Shown here piece after piece: positions 37,041-45,995 of a stretch of 64,000 nt of DNA. The notes beneath the pieces were generated by a model. It was not told the DNA's origin and searched no databases. It saw nothing but the letters and a program-made list of their open reading frames with translations. How positions within the stretch are numbered: position 1 is the first letter of the stretch; every line of letters begins with the position of its first letter. This DNA is from Yoonia maritima (GTDB taxonomy: Bacteria; Pseudomonadota; Alphaproteobacteria; Rhodobacterales; Rhodobacteraceae): contig NZ_PKFN01000007.1 of NCBI RefSeq assembly GCF_002933395.1, forward strand, positions 620,001-684,000, in the 5' to 3' direction. Made by a program: the position numbers and the translations under genes.

Positions 37041-38333
37041 TCAGCTTAGCGTAATGCCGCGTGCCTTTAGCATTGTCGGGATATCGACAGTGCTCCCGGT
37101 CTCGATTGACATGTTCGCGGCGATCCCAGTTAGGATTGACCAACCACCTGCAACATGATCCGAGGCCCGATTGTATTGGTCCGGTTCCATGTTATCTGGG
37201 TCAAAAATATACCCCAGCATGACAGGATCGGCCCCGCCGTGGTGCCCTTCGGCTGTTGGGACATCTATCTGCTGCGGTGCTTGACCGGCGATGTGTAGTT
37301 CGGTCCAAACCGCTTCTTTACCTGCGTGGGCGCGTTCGCCACCAAAAACGCCGTGAACCTCGACGTGCTTATGTGTCAAATCGCCTTTGGTCCCTTGGAA
37401 CTTGATCTCTAGCCCCTCCCACGGGGAATAGGCCGTCAGGGTATAGTTGACCGTGGCACCTGATCCATAACGGATATGAGCCTGCATCGTGTCTTCTATC
37501 CCGATATCTTCGTCGAATACGCATAGGTCGCGGTAATACCCGTCTTCGTGTTCGGCCTCGCGGTACAGCGCATGAAGTTGGGCGTCTTCAGCTAGGTTAA
37601 GTTCAAAATCGCACTGACTGGCAACTTCGCAAGTCGCGCAGCGCGGCCCACGATGTGTAAGCCCCATGTCGCGCGCGGTTTCAGGTCGGTAAAACGCCCG
37701 CCGCCCAGAGGCAGTTACCTGCGACGGAACTGCACCTAACCACCAATTCAACAGATCAAAATGGTGCGTCGATTTATGGACCAGCAGCCCACCAGAGTTT
37801 TCCTTTTGGCGATGCCAGCGACGAAAATAATCTGCACCGTGAACACGGTCTAGGTGCCAACGGAAATCAACGGCTGTGACCTCACCAATTTGGCCTGATG
37901 CGATGATATCTTTGACCTGTGTCCGCGCCGGTGAATAGCGATAGTTAAAGGTAACACGAACCTGACGCCCTGTGCGTTTCTGGGCGTCAGTGATCTGTTT
38001 CAGAGAGGCAAGATCAATCGTCATGGGCTTTTCGCAAATGACGTCACAGCCCGCCTCGAATGCGCGAACGATATAGCTGGCGTGTAGGAAATCGGGGGTG
38101 GTGACCACGACGGTATCGGGCTTTTGTTCCGCTATCATCGTATCGAAGTCAGCAGCATCATATGCCGCGACACCGTTGGTTCCTTCACGCGAAGCGGCCT
38201 GCGCAGCAAGGCTAAGCCGATGAGGGTTGTTATCACACACGGCCACGATTTCATGTTTGTTAGGGTAATCTTGGGTAACGCTGCCGCTAAACATCGCGTG
38301 CCTAGACCCGCAACCGACAATGGCAAGTTTCAT
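37041..38333 (-). CDS. Gfo/Idh/MocA-family oxidoreductase 4, long form
   Basis: 430 residues, longer than the usual 330-390. Rossmann motif AIVGCGSRHAMFSGS, CEKPMTIDL and HKSTHHFDLLNWWLG are recognisable. An inserted region at about 220-240 carries RCATCEVASQC, a CxxC plus third Cys that could bind a metal or form a structural knot. It overlaps the ATPase gene by four bases. Long relatives of this type occur in polysaccharide-use gene sets; the reaction is unknown. Confidence 0.82.
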   Translation of the reverse strand: MKLAIVGCGSRHAMFSGSVTQDYPNKHEIVAVCDNNPHRLSLAAQAASREGTNGVAAYDAADFDTMIAEQKPDTVVVTTPDFLHASYIVRAFEAGCDVICEKPMTIDLASLKQITDAQKRTGRQVRVTFNYRYSPARTQVKDIIASGQIGEVTAVDFRWHLDRVHGADYFRRWHRQKENSGGLLVHKSTHHFDLLNWWLGAVPSQVTASGRRAFYRPETARDMGLTHRGPRCATCEVASQCDFELNLAEDAQLHALYREAEHEDGYYRDLCVFDEDIGIEDTMQAHIRYGSGATVNYTLTAYSPWEGLEIKFQGTKGDLTHKHVEVHGVFGGERAHAGKEAVWTELHIAGQAPQQIDVPTAEGHHGGADPVMLGYIFDPDNMEPDQYNRASDHVAGGWSILTGIAANMSIETGSTVDIPTMLKARGITLS

Positions 38334-39421
38334 GCGAATGCTCCCTCATGTGTGAATGCGACACGGTCGCCGTTATGGTCGAAAACATGCACATCGGCCG
38401 TTTCAAATCCAAAGGTAATGTTCTGCCCGCGGGCATATTTTTCCTTACCGCTGGTCTGAAGCAATACCGTCGCACCCGATGGTAGTTTCGCATGCAACAA
38501 AATTTCGCTTCCCAAATATTCAACCAATATGATTTCCGCAGTGACTTGTATTGAACCACCACCAAGCACCAATGCTTCGGGGCGAATGCAGATCGTCACG
38601 TCGTCAACCGCGCGCTCCAATCCGCGAACTTCGAAGTCTTCAAACTCGGGCGCGGATATGTGGATGCCATCCGCGATTTTTGATGCGGTGGCTTTGAACA
38701 TGTTGATCTTGGGCGATCCGATGAACCCGGCAACAAATAGGTTCGCTGGGCGCGTATACAGTTCCTGCGGGGTGCCGACCTGTTCGATAGTCCCCTTGCG
38801 TAGAACTACAATCCGACTGGCCATGGTCATGGCTTCGACCTGATCGTGCGTCACATAGATCATTGTGGTGCCCAGCTTGGCGTATAGCGACGCAAGTTCG
38901 ACGCGCATTTGCACACGCAGTTCGGCGTCAAGGTTCGATAGGGGTTCATCGAACAAGAACAGTTTGGGTTCGCGGACGATCGCACGACCAATGGCGACGC
39001 GTTGCTTTTGGCCGCCAGAAAGCTGACGGGGTTTGCGTTCTAGCAGTTCTTCGATTTGCAAGACGCGGGCTGCTTCGTCGACACGGCGGGCGACCTCGGC
39101 CTTGGTCATCTTCATGTTCTGCAATCCAAACGCGAGGTTCTTGCGCACCGACATGTGTGGGTACAGCGCGTAGGATTGAAAAACCATCGACAGTTCGCGT
39201 TTGGATGCAGGCAGATCATTAACGATTGTATCTTCGATCGCGATCGTACCGTCAGTGATTTCCTCAAGCCCGGCAATCATCCGCAGTAGCGTCGATTTTC
39301 CGCAGCCCGACGGACCAACAAGCACCAAGAACTCCCCGTCATGAATATCAAGATCAAGCCCGGACATTACCGACAATCCACCGTAGGATTTACCCACATC
39401 TCTTAGTGTTAAACCTGCCAT
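38330..39421 (-). CDS. Sugar ABC importer ATPase (MalK/UgpC type)
   Basis: 363 residues. Walker [13 protein letters not shown], signature LSGGQKQRVAIGRAIV and Walker B LFLFDEPLSNLDAE are intact, followed by a TOBE-like C-terminal domain from about 235. It powers the importer formed by the next three genes on this strand. Overlap with oxidoreductase 4 suggests coupled translation. Confidence 0.92.
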   Translation of the reverse strand: MAGLTLRDVGKSYGGLSVMSGLDLDIHDGEFLVLVGPSGCGKSTLLRMIAGLEEITDGTIAIEDTIVNDLPASKRELSMVFQSYALYPHMSVRKNLAFGLQNMKMTKAEVARRVDEAARVLQIEELLERKPRQLSGGQKQRVAIGRAIVREPKLFLFDEPLSNLDAELRVQMRVELASLYAKLGTTMIYVTHDQVEAMTMASRIVVLRKGTIEQVGTPQELYTRPANLFVAGFIGSPKINMFKATASKIADGIHISAPEFEDFEVRGLERAVDDVTICIRPEALVLGGGSIQVTAEIILVEYLGSEILLHAKLPSGATVLLQTSGKEKYARGQNITFGFETADVHVFDHNGDRVAFTHEGAFA

Positions 39422-39434
39422 TTGTAGCGGCTCC

Positions 39435-40343
39435 TTATTTCATTCCCGAGGTGGCAATGCCGCGCACGATAAGTTTCTGGAAAGCGATGAAAAACACGAT
39501 GACTGGCACCAGCGACAGAACGGACATTGCGAACATCTGTCCGAAAATCGATTGCCCTTCTTGGTCAAGGAACAGCCGCAGCGCCAGAGGCACCGTGTAT
39601 GATTTGATGTCATTCAGGTAGATCAGTGGAGCAAGAAAATCCTCCCACACCCAGATAAGCGAAAAGATCGCAGCAGTGCCCATGGCAGGCAAGGACAATG
39701 GTAAAATGATCGCCCAATAGATTTTGTAAGGGGAACAGCCGTCGATCATCGCAGCCTCGTCTAATTCGCGGGGTAATTGCCGGAAGAACTGCACCATCAA
39801 AAAGATAAAGAACGCGTCGGACGCCAAAAACCGTGGCACGACAAGCGGCAGATAGGTATCCACCCAACCTAGGTTCAAAAACAAGACATATTGCGGGATC
39901 AGAACAACGTGATACGGGATCATCAGCGTCATCATCATCAACGCAAAGAACAGATTCTTGCCATTGAATTGAAGCCGCGCAAACGCATAAGCCGCGAACG
40001 AACATGACAGCAGGTTACCGATCACCGAAAGCACCGTGACAATGGCCGAATTCATATAAAATACGGTGAATGACTTTGGCAGCGCGTTCCAACCTTCGGT
40101 ATAGTTGTTCCAGTTGAATTCAGACGGCCAAAGCGTAAGCGTGCTGAAAATCTCGTTCTCGGGTTTAAGAGATGAGGCGAGCAACCAAAACAACGGATAA
40201 AGCATCACAATCGACATCCCGATCAGAAAGATGTGCTTGTAGATCCGCGCCCGGCGCGCCCGTTTTTTCTGACCCAATCGGATTTCATGGGCGATCTGTG
40301 CGTTCTTGTCGCGAACGGTCATGTCAGTCGCGTTCGTTTTCAT
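39435..40343 (-). CDS. Sugar ABC importer permease (MalG type)
   Basis: 302 residues with six spans and the EAA loop LDEAAMIDGCSPYKIYWAII. The N-terminal cytoplasmic stretch is basic (GQKKRARRARIYKH). It overlaps the other permease gene by 20 bases. Confidence 0.9.
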   Translation of the reverse strand: MKTNATDMTVRDKNAQIAHEIRLGQKKRARRARIYKHIFLIGMSIVMLYPLFWLLASSLKPENEIFSTLTLWPSEFNWNNYTEGWNALPKSFTVFYMNSAIVTVLSVIGNLLSCSFAAYAFARLQFNGKNLFFALMMMTLMIPYHVVLIPQYVLFLNLGWVDTYLPLVVPRFLASDAFFIFLMVQFFRQLPRELDEAAMIDGCSPYKIYWAIILPLSLPAMGTAAIFSLIWVWEDFLAPLIYLNDIKSYTVPLALRLFLDQEGQSIFGQMFAMSVLSLVPVIVFFIAFQKLIVRGIATSGMK

Positions 40344-41217
40344 AGTGCACCCAATATTTAGAGGTAAAGAAAGTCATTGCCGTGAAGAAGCCGATGATCA
40401 GCAACAATACCCAAGCCAGCGCAGACGCATATCCCATGCGGAAGAACTTGAAGGCTTCGTTGAACAGATAGACGGTATAGAACAGCAGACTGTCAGCTGG
40501 TGCGCCTGTCCCATTCGAGATGATGAACGCGGATGAAAACGTCTTAAAGGCTTCGATCGTTTGCAGCACCAGATTAAAGAAAATCACAGGTGCCAGTAAT
40601 GGTAGCGTAATTCGGAAAAACTGACGTCGCTTTGACGTCCCATCGATTTCAGCTGCTTCATACAGGTCGCGCGGAATGCCCCGCAAACCCGCCAGAAAAA
40701 TCAGCATCGGCGAACCGAACTGCCACATCGCAAGCACAACAAGCGTATAGAGCGAGGTATTCGGGTCCGAGATCCATGCAGCCCCTTCGATCCCAAATTT
40801 CGCCAAGACCTGATTGACGACACCATCAACAGAGAACAGCTGCCGCCACAAAATTGCGATTGCGATTGACGACCCCAACAGCGACGGAAGATAGAAAATC
40901 GCGCGATATAACCCGATGGTGCGCAGCCCCTTATCCAACAGCATCGCAACGCCCAAGGCCATCGCAAGCCGGGCGGGAACCGCGAGCGCGACATAGGTGA
41001 ATGTGACTTCTAAGGCTTTCCAAAAACGCCGGTCGCGTTCGAACATATATTCATAGTTATCCAACCCAACCCAGCGCGGGTCACCGACCATATCGTAACG
41101 CGTGAACGACAGGTACAAAGACGCCAGAATAGGCCCCAGCGCGAGCAAAAAGAACCCCACGAACCAAGGTGATAGAAACACATACGCGGGCGCGTTTCGC
41201 CTAAAGAATTTCTTCAT
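40324..41217 (-). CDS. Sugar ABC importer permease (MalF type)
   Basis: 297 residues with six spans and the EAA loop LYEAAEIDGTSKRRQFFRIT. It pairs with the MalG-type permease. The hairpin in the gap upstream separates it from the binding-protein gene. Confidence 0.9.
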   Translation of the reverse strand: MKKFFRRNAPAYVFLSPWFVGFFLLALGPILASLYLSFTRYDMVGDPRWVGLDNYEYMFERDRRFWKALEVTFTYVALAVPARLAMALGVAMLLDKGLRTIGLYRAIFYLPSLLGSSIAIAILWRQLFSVDGVVNQVLAKFGIEGAAWISDPNTSLYTLVVLAMWQFGSPMLIFLAGLRGIPRDLYEAAEIDGTSKRRQFFRITLPLLAPVIFFNLVLQTIEAFKTFSSAFIISNGTGAPADSLLFYTVYLFNEAFKFFRMGYASALAWVLLLIIGFFTAMTFFTSKYWVHYENERD

Positions 41218-41243
41218 ATTTCGTTGCTCTTGGGCCAGAGGAT

Positions 41244-41270
41244 ACCGGCCCCAACATGGTCAGGGCCGGT
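41244..41270 (-). other. Intercistronic hairpin after sugar-binding protein
   Basis: ACCGGCCC (41244-41251) pairs perfectly with GGGCCGGT (41263-41270) in the 68-base gap between binding-protein and permease genes; no T run. Confidence 0.6.
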
Positions 41271-41285
41271 TTTGAACGCAGGTGA

Positions 41286-42566
41286 CTACCGGGCGCGATC
41301 AACGATAGATTGGGCATCTTCGATAAAGATACCAGCTGCCTCGGCGGCATCCATATTGCCCAGCACAACATCAGTACCGATCCGCATGAATGCGTCACGC
41401 ACTTCGCCTGCACCTTTGGGGGCTGGCAGCGGCAATGGTCCAACCTTGTCTTGGATCGCGTTAAAATAATCTACCGAGAGCTTTTCAGGTGGTGTAAAGC
41501 TCGGTGCTAGCGCCTCGCGGACCATTGGGTTCGCAGGAATGCCGCGTTCAAGACCTAAGATCGCGGTGGCCTCTGGGTTGTTGATCCAGTCGTTCATATA
41601 CATAATTGCGGCCTCGACATCATCAGCGTCACGGGTAAGCGACATGAACATTGATGGCTTAATAAATTGCCCCCAGCCGGCGCCGCCCTCTTTGTGCGCA
41701 ACCATTGCGGCGCCGATCGCATCACCGACAAGCCCTTGCACCGCGACAAGCTGGTTTGACCAGCAAGGCGACATTGCACTTTCGCCAGTCACGATACCCC
41801 ATTCAGACATTGGCTTGTCCAGAATGACAGTGTGGTTTTTATCCATGACGATGCCAGCATCACGCATTTCGCCCCAATAAGCCCAGTAACCGGCGACGTC
41901 TTCGGCGGTCGCAGTCACATTGCCATCGGCATCATAGAAATCACGTCCCTCTTGGCGGGCCCATGCCTCCATGTATTCGATCAAAAGCGAGAAATCGTCA
42001 GCGCCTTTGGCATTGGTTTGGGTCGCAACCTGTTCGCAAGCAGCGGCAAATTCTTCGCGGGTCCAGTTGATGACATCGGCGTCGATACCGGCCTCTTCGA
42101 ACAGGCGGGTGTTAAATGGAACAACCTGAGAGTTGGAGCCGATATTCAGCGCGTAAAGCTTACCGTCGACCATACCACCAGACAGTGGGCCAGCGTCAAA
42201 GTTCGACAAATCAAGGCCGTTACCAATGTGATCGTCAAGCGGCTGCAATGCGCCACGACGGACATATTCGAACAAAAAACGGTAATCCATCTGCACGAGG
42301 TCGGCCATGTTGCGGCCCGCAGTCTGCGTGGCCATCTTGGTCCAGTAATCCCCCCAGCCGATCGTCTCGCCAGAGACCTCAACGTCACTGTGGTTCTTTT
42401 GAAAGACATCGATCACTTCAAACGTGCGGCGATCGCGTTCGGGGTTTCCCCACCAAAAGTGGCGGATCGTACGGTCTGCAGCCATAGCAGGTAGTGCGGG
42501 CAACGCAGTTGCAGCTGCCGCACCACTTATTGTTCCAAGCGCTTGGCGCCTTGTCATTCTTCCCAT
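41286..42566 (-). CDS. Sugar ABC solute-binding protein
   Basis: 426 residues from ATG 42566, behind GGGAGGA; the open frame continues upstream without a site. The N terminus MTRRQALGTISGAAAATALP is a twin-arginine signal ending near AMAA. The mature part belongs to the family-1 solute-binding proteins that bind oligosaccharides. Given the GH105-like enzyme upstream and the KdgR-like regulator, an unsaturated uronide oligomer is a reasonable ligand, but this is inference. Confidence 0.87.
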   Translation of the reverse strand: MGRMTRRQALGTISGAAAATALPALPAMAADRTIRHFWWGNPERDRRTFEVIDVFQKNHSDVEVSGETIGWGDYWTKMATQTAGRNMADLVQMDYRFLFEYVRRGALQPLDDHIGNGLDLSNFDAGPLSGGMVDGKLYALNIGSNSQVVPFNTRLFEEAGIDADVINWTREEFAAACEQVATQTNAKGADDFSLLIEYMEAWARQEGRDFYDADGNVTATAEDVAGYWAYWGEMRDAGIVMDKNHTVILDKPMSEWGIVTGESAMSPCWSNQLVAVQGLVGDAIGAAMVAHKEGGAGWGQFIKPSMFMSLTRDADDVEAAIMYMNDWINNPEATAILGLERGIPANPMVREALAPSFTPPEKLSVDYFNAIQDKVGPLPLPAPKGAGEVRDAFMRIGTDVVLGNMDAAEAAGIFIEDAQSIVDRAR

Positions 42567-42659
42567 GTTTTCCTCCCTTGGGCCCGGCTGAAAAAGCCGG
42601 AATATCTCCATTCATTTTTCGCGTGCCCTGCGTTAAATCGCCGGGTCATTATGTCGTTC

Positions 42660-43781
42660 TTAGATGTATGTTCGCAGGTATTCGGACAGGCACAGCATCG
42701 CCATCGATTGACCATATGGCATCGATGTCAGCGGAATCTGTTTGTAAAAATCCATGTCGTGGCCCATCGCGGTACCAAAGGAAACATTCAGCAATTCGCC
42801 ATCGTCGCTGATGTTTTCAACAACAGCTTTTACCGCGTTTTCAGCAACGTCGGCATAGCTTTCGTCTAGATACCGCAGTCGCACTGCCTTTAGCAGACCA
42901 TAGGCAAATCCGGCAGTTGCTGACGCCTCAACATAGCTTGATGGGTCATCCAACAACGTGTGCCACATGCCCGATTTTTCGTCCTGCATATGCTTTAACG
43001 CGGCAGCCTGACGGCGCAGCGTCGAAAGCAAATGCTCGCGGATCGGGTCACCTTTTTTTAAATCAAGCATGTCGATGAATTCGGGGATCGCGATGGTCGC
43101 CCAGCTATTTCCGCGCGCCCAAAGGGCATCCGCAAAGTTGTGGTTGCCCTCAAATGTCCAACCGTGGAACCAAAGCCCGGTTTTGCTATCCATCAGATAT
43201 TGAATATGGGTCAAAAACTGGAACTTTGCTTCCTCGACATATTCAGGACGCCCCAGCACCAATCCAATTTTGGCCAGCGGTAGTACGCTCATCATCAGGG
43301 TGTCATCCCACATCTGGCCGGGGTTCACGCTGTTGTAGGTAATATGCTGCAGTCCGCCCTCTTGGACGCGCGGCATTTCATACATGATCCAATCGGCCCA
43401 CTGTTCCAGATATGGGCGCCACTCACTGTTCGCTTCGACCTCGTAAAGGCAGGCCAACGTTAGAAAGGGGGCAACTGTGTTGATGTTTTTTGTGGGGGTG
43501 CCCTCGGCCAAACGGTCCGAAAACCACCCATCGATGATAGATTTTGCAGTTGGATTACGGGTCTGCTGGAAATACTTCAAAAGACCATACAGGCCAATGC
43601 CATGCGTCCATTCCCAACCAGCCCACCCTTTGGTGTCAATTTCCCGGCCATCCTCGAGCTTTAGAATGAACTCTCCGGTGTCATCGGAAATATTGATCAA
43701 ATTGTCCGCTAACACATCGATTAGCCTGCACGCCTCAGCACGGCTCATAAAATGGTCTTTCTGTCGCAAGAGGGGATCCAT
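42660..43781 (-). CDS. GH105-like unsaturated uronyl hydrolase
   Basis: 373 residues with an (alpha/alpha)6-barrel pattern. Motifs GQMWDDTLMMSVLPLAKIG (catalytic Asp in WDD) and FHGWTFEGNHNFADALWARG match unsaturated rhamnogalacturonyl or glucuronyl hydrolases of GH105 (YteR/RhiN). Such enzymes hydrate the 4,5-double bond left by polysaccharide lyases and release the terminal sugar. No signal peptide, so it acts on imported oligomers in the cytoplasm. First gene of the nine-gene operon; a palindrome just upstream may bind the divergent IclR regulator. Confidence 0.85.
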   Translation of the reverse strand: MDPLLRQKDHFMSRAEACRLIDVLADNLINISDDTGEFILKLEDGREIDTKGWAGWEWTHGIGLYGLLKYFQQTRNPTAKSIIDGWFSDRLAEGTPTKNINTVAPFLTLACLYEVEANSEWRPYLEQWADWIMYEMPRVQEGGLQHITYNSVNPGQMWDDTLMMSVLPLAKIGLVLGRPEYVEEAKFQFLTHIQYLMDSKTGLWFHGWTFEGNHNFADALWARGNSWATIAIPEFIDMLDLKKGDPIREHLLSTLRRQAAALKHMQDEKSGMWHTLLDDPSSYVEASATAGFAYGLLKAVRLRYLDESYADVAENAVKAVVENISDDGELLNVSFGTAMGHDMDFYKQIPLTSMPYGQSMAMLCLSEYLRTYI

Positions 43782-43807
43782 GTAGGCCGTATCCTTGGAG
43801 TTAAATT

Positions 43808-43828
43808 TTTTGAAACGTCATTTCAAAA
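43808..43828. promoter_or_regulatory. Candidate KdgR-type operator
   Basis: TTTTGAAA (43808-43815) and TTTCAAAA (43821-43828) form a perfect inverted repeat with a CGTCA spacer. It lies 27 bases before the GH105 gene and in the divergent gap with the IclR gene. KdgR sites of enterobacteria also carry GAAA/TTTC arms. Confidence 0.55.
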
Positions 43829-43987
43829 TATCTTGGACATAAGTGCCATCAAATATCAACAAAAATATCATCTAGTATGTTAAGTATTTTCCGTTGAATT
43901 TTCAATGCTTTGCGCGTAATACTTTCATCGTCCGTGATGTGATTGCATTTTTTATGAAACCACATTCCAATTTTTTAGGTGCGTAAA

Positions 43988-44779
43988 ATGGCGAATCCAG
44001 AACAAAAAACCGAGAATGTTGCAGCCGTGCTCAAGGTGTTTTCTGTACTCGAGTCATTGGTTGAAAATCGCAAATCAACGTTGGCAGATTTAGCCAACCT
44101 TGCCATGACATCCAAAGCAACAACGCATCGCCTTTTGAACACGATGATTGAACTTGGGTACGTCGAAAAAGACGAAGACACCGAACGCTACGGGCTTACT
44201 CTCAAATTGTTCAGCCTAGGGGCGCGCTCTATTCAAGACCGATCTGATCTACTTTGGGCCGCTGATCGCGTTATGGCAAAGCTGTCTCGCCTCACCGGCG
44301 AATCCATCAATTTGGGGATCATGGATAACACCGAAGAAAAGGTCGTCTATACGCATAAATATGACAGCCATTACAATCTTTCGATGCAGTCGACGTTAGG
44401 CAAACGCAATCCGCTGCATTCAACGTCACTGGGTAAAGCGCTGTTGGCATGGCGCGACCCAAAAGAGATCGAGGACCGCATGTCCCGTATGATATTCGAA
44501 GTTTCGGCACCCAACACAATTACCGACAAAGAAACCCTTCGTAACGATCTCATCGCAACCAAAGAACGCGGCTATGCAGAAGAGATCGAAGAAAGCGAAG
44601 CAGGTGTGCGATGCATTGCTGTTCCTATATTCGATCATTTGGGCCGGCCGGTTGCCGCAATGTCGATCGCTTTTCCGCTATTCAGGTTTAGCGAAGACCG
44701 CAAACCCGAAATTCTAAAAACCATAATCGAACTTGGCCAAGAGGCGTCAACATCATTGGGCTATGTCCCAAAGCATTAA
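43988..44779 (+). CDS. IclR-family regulator, KdgR-like
   Basis: 263 residues from ATG 43988, behind AGGTG. The N-terminal winged helix-turn-helix (about 15-75; TSKATTHRLLNTMIELGYVE) is followed by YGLTLKLFSLGARS, which closely resembles KdgR of enterobacteria, the repressor of pectin-degradation genes that responds to 2-keto-3-deoxygluconate. The C-terminal effector domain runs from about 85 to 260. Divergent to the GH105-ABC-oxidoreductase operon, which it probably represses. Confidence 0.87.
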   Translation: MANPEQKTENVAAVLKVFSVLESLVENRKSTLADLANLAMTSKATTHRLLNTMIELGYVEKDEDTERYGLTLKLFSLGARSIQDRSDLLWAADRVMAKLSRLTGESINLGIMDNTEEKVVYTHKYDSHYNLSMQSTLGKRNPLHSTSLGKALLAWRDPKEIEDRMSRMIFEVSAPNTITDKETLRNDLIATKERGYAEEIEESEAGVRCIAVPIFDHLGRPVAAMSIAFPLFRFSEDRKPEILKTIIELGQEASTSLGYVPKH

Positions 44780-44859
44780 TTGCTGCACATCAAACAATCT
44801 TTTGCACAAAACCGTACCCTCTGAATGAAAATTGGGGATAGGGCTATTCACGCGGGTGC

Positions 44860-45882
44860 ATGCAATGCATAAGTGCCCAGACAACAACCGATGTTACAGG
44901 ACACCCAAAGTTGATACTCCCAAATTACGATCTTTTTGTTCTTTCCGCTGGCGCGATTATGTTCGGGCTTGTTTTGCTGATCAAAGGGGGCGATTGGACA
45001 ATTGACGCCGCTGTTTTCATCGCGGAACGCACTGGTTTGTCGCCGCTTTTCATCGGTGCCACCATCATCTCATTCGGGACGTCGGTGCCTGAGCTTTTCA
45101 CATCGGTGAACGCAAACTTGCAAGGCTTTCCAGGTATTGCGCTGGGCAACGTCCTTGGGTCAAATATCGCAAACATTTTGCTCGTTCTCGGGGCGACCGC
45201 GATCGTATTTCAGATTGAAGGTAAAGCAAAAGATCTAGTCAAAGATTTGGCAATGATGTTGCTTGCAACGGGCATCCTGACCTACGGAATGTTCGCGGGC
45301 GTGTTTTCGACCGGACTTGGGTTGATCATGTTTGGCATTCTCGCTTGCTTTGTTTTCTACCAGTACAAATCCGACAGCCTTGATATTGAGATCGAAGATG
45401 CCGACGACGAATGCGTCATTCCATCAATGGGGTTCGCGCTGTTGATCTTACTTGGTGGCTTGTTTGCGCTTGCGATTGGATCAGAGATGCTGGTCAAAGG
45501 CGCTGTCGTGACTGGAACGCTGATCGGTGTACCAGAAGCGATCATCGGTATGACTGTTGTCGCGTTTGGCACATCATTGCCCGAGCTTTCAACCTGTATC
45601 GCAGCCGCCCGCAAAAAGTCCGTCGGCCTGATTTTAGGGAACATCATCGGCTCTAACACCTTTAATATCCTGTCAATTGTGGCGCTGACAGCGATCATTA
45701 AACCGCTCGAAGTGACACCTGTTTTGATGGGAATGCAGCTTTGGGCGACGGTCGGTATCGCTGTTGGGTTTGCAATCTGGATGCTAGTTGTTGGAAAAAT
45801 CACAAAACCTGTCGGCATTGCTATGGTAGCCGCCTATGCAATTTTCACCGTGGTTCAATACATTATCCCAACGGCTGCATAG
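44860..45882 (+). CDS. CaCA-family cation/Ca2+ exchanger
   Basis: 340 residues with about ten spans. The two alpha-repeats that form the ion site are clear: GTSVPELFTSVNANLQGFPG with GNVLGSNIANILLVLG, and GTSLPELSTCIAAARKK with GNIIGSNTFNILSIV. It resembles YrbG-type sodium/calcium antiporters. The first 17 residues look unlike the family, so a TTG start at 44911 is an alternative. A hairpin follows the stop. Confidence 0.88.
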   Translation: MQCISAQTTTDVTGHPKLILPNYDLFVLSAGAIMFGLVLLIKGGDWTIDAAVFIAERTGLSPLFIGATIISFGTSVPELFTSVNANLQGFPGIALGNVLGSNIANILLVLGATAIVFQIEGKAKDLVKDLAMMLLATGILTYGMFAGVFSTGLGLIMFGILACFVFYQYKSDSLDIEIEDADDECVIPSMGFALLILLGGLFALAIGSEMLVKGAVVTGTLIGVPEAIIGMTVVAFGTSLPELSTCIAAARKKSVGLILGNIIGSNTFNILSIVALTAIIKPLEVTPVLMGMQLWATVGIAVGFAIWMLVVGKITKPVGIAMVAAYAIFTVVQYIIPTAA

Positions 45883-45890
45883 CCACGGTG

Positions 45891-45922
45891 AAGGAAAGCT
45901 ATCGTAGTGCATAGTTTTCCTT
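45891..45922 (+). terminator. Hairpin after the exchanger gene
   Basis: AAGGAAAGCTAT (45891-45902) pairs with ATAGTTTTCCTT (45911-45922), 12 pairs with one G-U. No T run follows; probable transcript end. Confidence 0.5.
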
Positions 45923-45995
45923 CCATCCCCCGTTTTAATCCCTGTTTGGACAGCCTATACAACTGTCGAAATCGTATTACTCGGGGATCCCGTAA

